Assembly: GCA_013397695.1 (NCBI GenBank)
Contig: VYZI01000146.1
Location: 1,887,467 to 1,951,466, forward strand
Source: Centropus unirufus
Taxonomy: Eukaryota; Chordata; Aves; Cuculiformes; Centropidae
DNA: 64,000 nucleotides
Direction of reading: 5' to 3'
Shown here: positions 63,980-64,000 of the stretch, in pieces
Numbering within the stretch: the first letter of the stretch is position 1
Layout: the number at the start of each line of letters is the position of its first letter
Notes under the pieces: generated by a model
Told to the model about the DNA's origin: nothing
The model's database searches: none
What the model saw: only the letters and a program-made list of their open reading frames with translations
Program-made: the position numbers and the translations under genes

Positions 63980-64000
63980 GCTTCATTTAAAAGAGAAATA

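Larger units (their letters stand above)
57427..64000 (+). other. Putative BBS9 3'UTR, then intergenic or intronic sequence
   Basis: If the candidate terminal exon is real, its 3'UTR would run to shortly after the AATAAA pair at 57959-57970. The remainder is AT-rich and shows no recognisable gene, transposon or RNA. In mammals the next gene in this direction is BMPER, far away, which fits a gene-poor flank. Noted inside: an octamer-type motif near 62171-62178 and a 20-base poly-T at 63960-63979. Short open frames (for example 61736-62002 and 63256-63438) look like chance frames. Confidence 0.5.

Noticed and set aside
1..64000. Search for CRISPR arrays, operons, tRNA or rRNA genes, integrases or a novel multi-gene system
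   Set aside because: Nothing of the kind is visible; the window is vertebrate intronic and flanking DNA with one split gene.

Overview
The window is a gene-poor, AT-rich stretch of a bird nuclear genome. Three things point to birds. There is a 5'-truncated CR1 LINE ending in the CR1-type ATTCTATG/ATTCTAT terminal repeat. There is a solo LTR of an endogenous retrovirus family that I recognise as widespread in birds. The few coding exons are separated by very long introns. Two runs of N (41 and 5 bases) mark assembly gaps. No bacterial-type genes, operons or CRISPR arrays were seen.

The only gene I can identify is BBS9 (PTHB1), a subunit of the BBSome ciliary trafficking coat, on the + strand. 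Two exons from its 3' end are secure. One at 11523-11745 encodes the segment starting GWEETVDAAI. The next at 38046-38156 encodes the segment starting G-CTTIPESDLEER. Both have good splice sites and matching phase (1 base carried over, completed by 2 bases to give Gly). The rest of the gene, encoding the propeller, GAE and platform domains, must lie upstream of the window. A third segment at 57338-57426 is a phase-compatible candidate terminal exon. It starts G-ISE, close to the G-VSE end I recall for the mammalian protein, and is followed by tandem AATAAA signals. It is an inference.

Layout: 1-11522 is intron with a CR1 copy at 6799-7290 and a gap at 8745-8785. 11523-11745 is a BBS9 exon. 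11746-38045 is a 26.3 kb intron holding microsatellites, several hairpins, a gap at 32500-32504 and the LTR at 33098-33530. 38046-38156 is a BBS9 exon. 38157-57337 is intron if the candidate last exon is right. 57427-64000 is putative 3'UTR and then intergenic or intronic sequence.

Most open frames of 60-125 codons look like chance frames in AT-rich sequence. I found no convincing novel system. The points most worth a second look are the bird-specific BBS9 C-terminus, a few exon-like open segments inside introns, and several short perfect palindromes that resemble transcription-factor sites.
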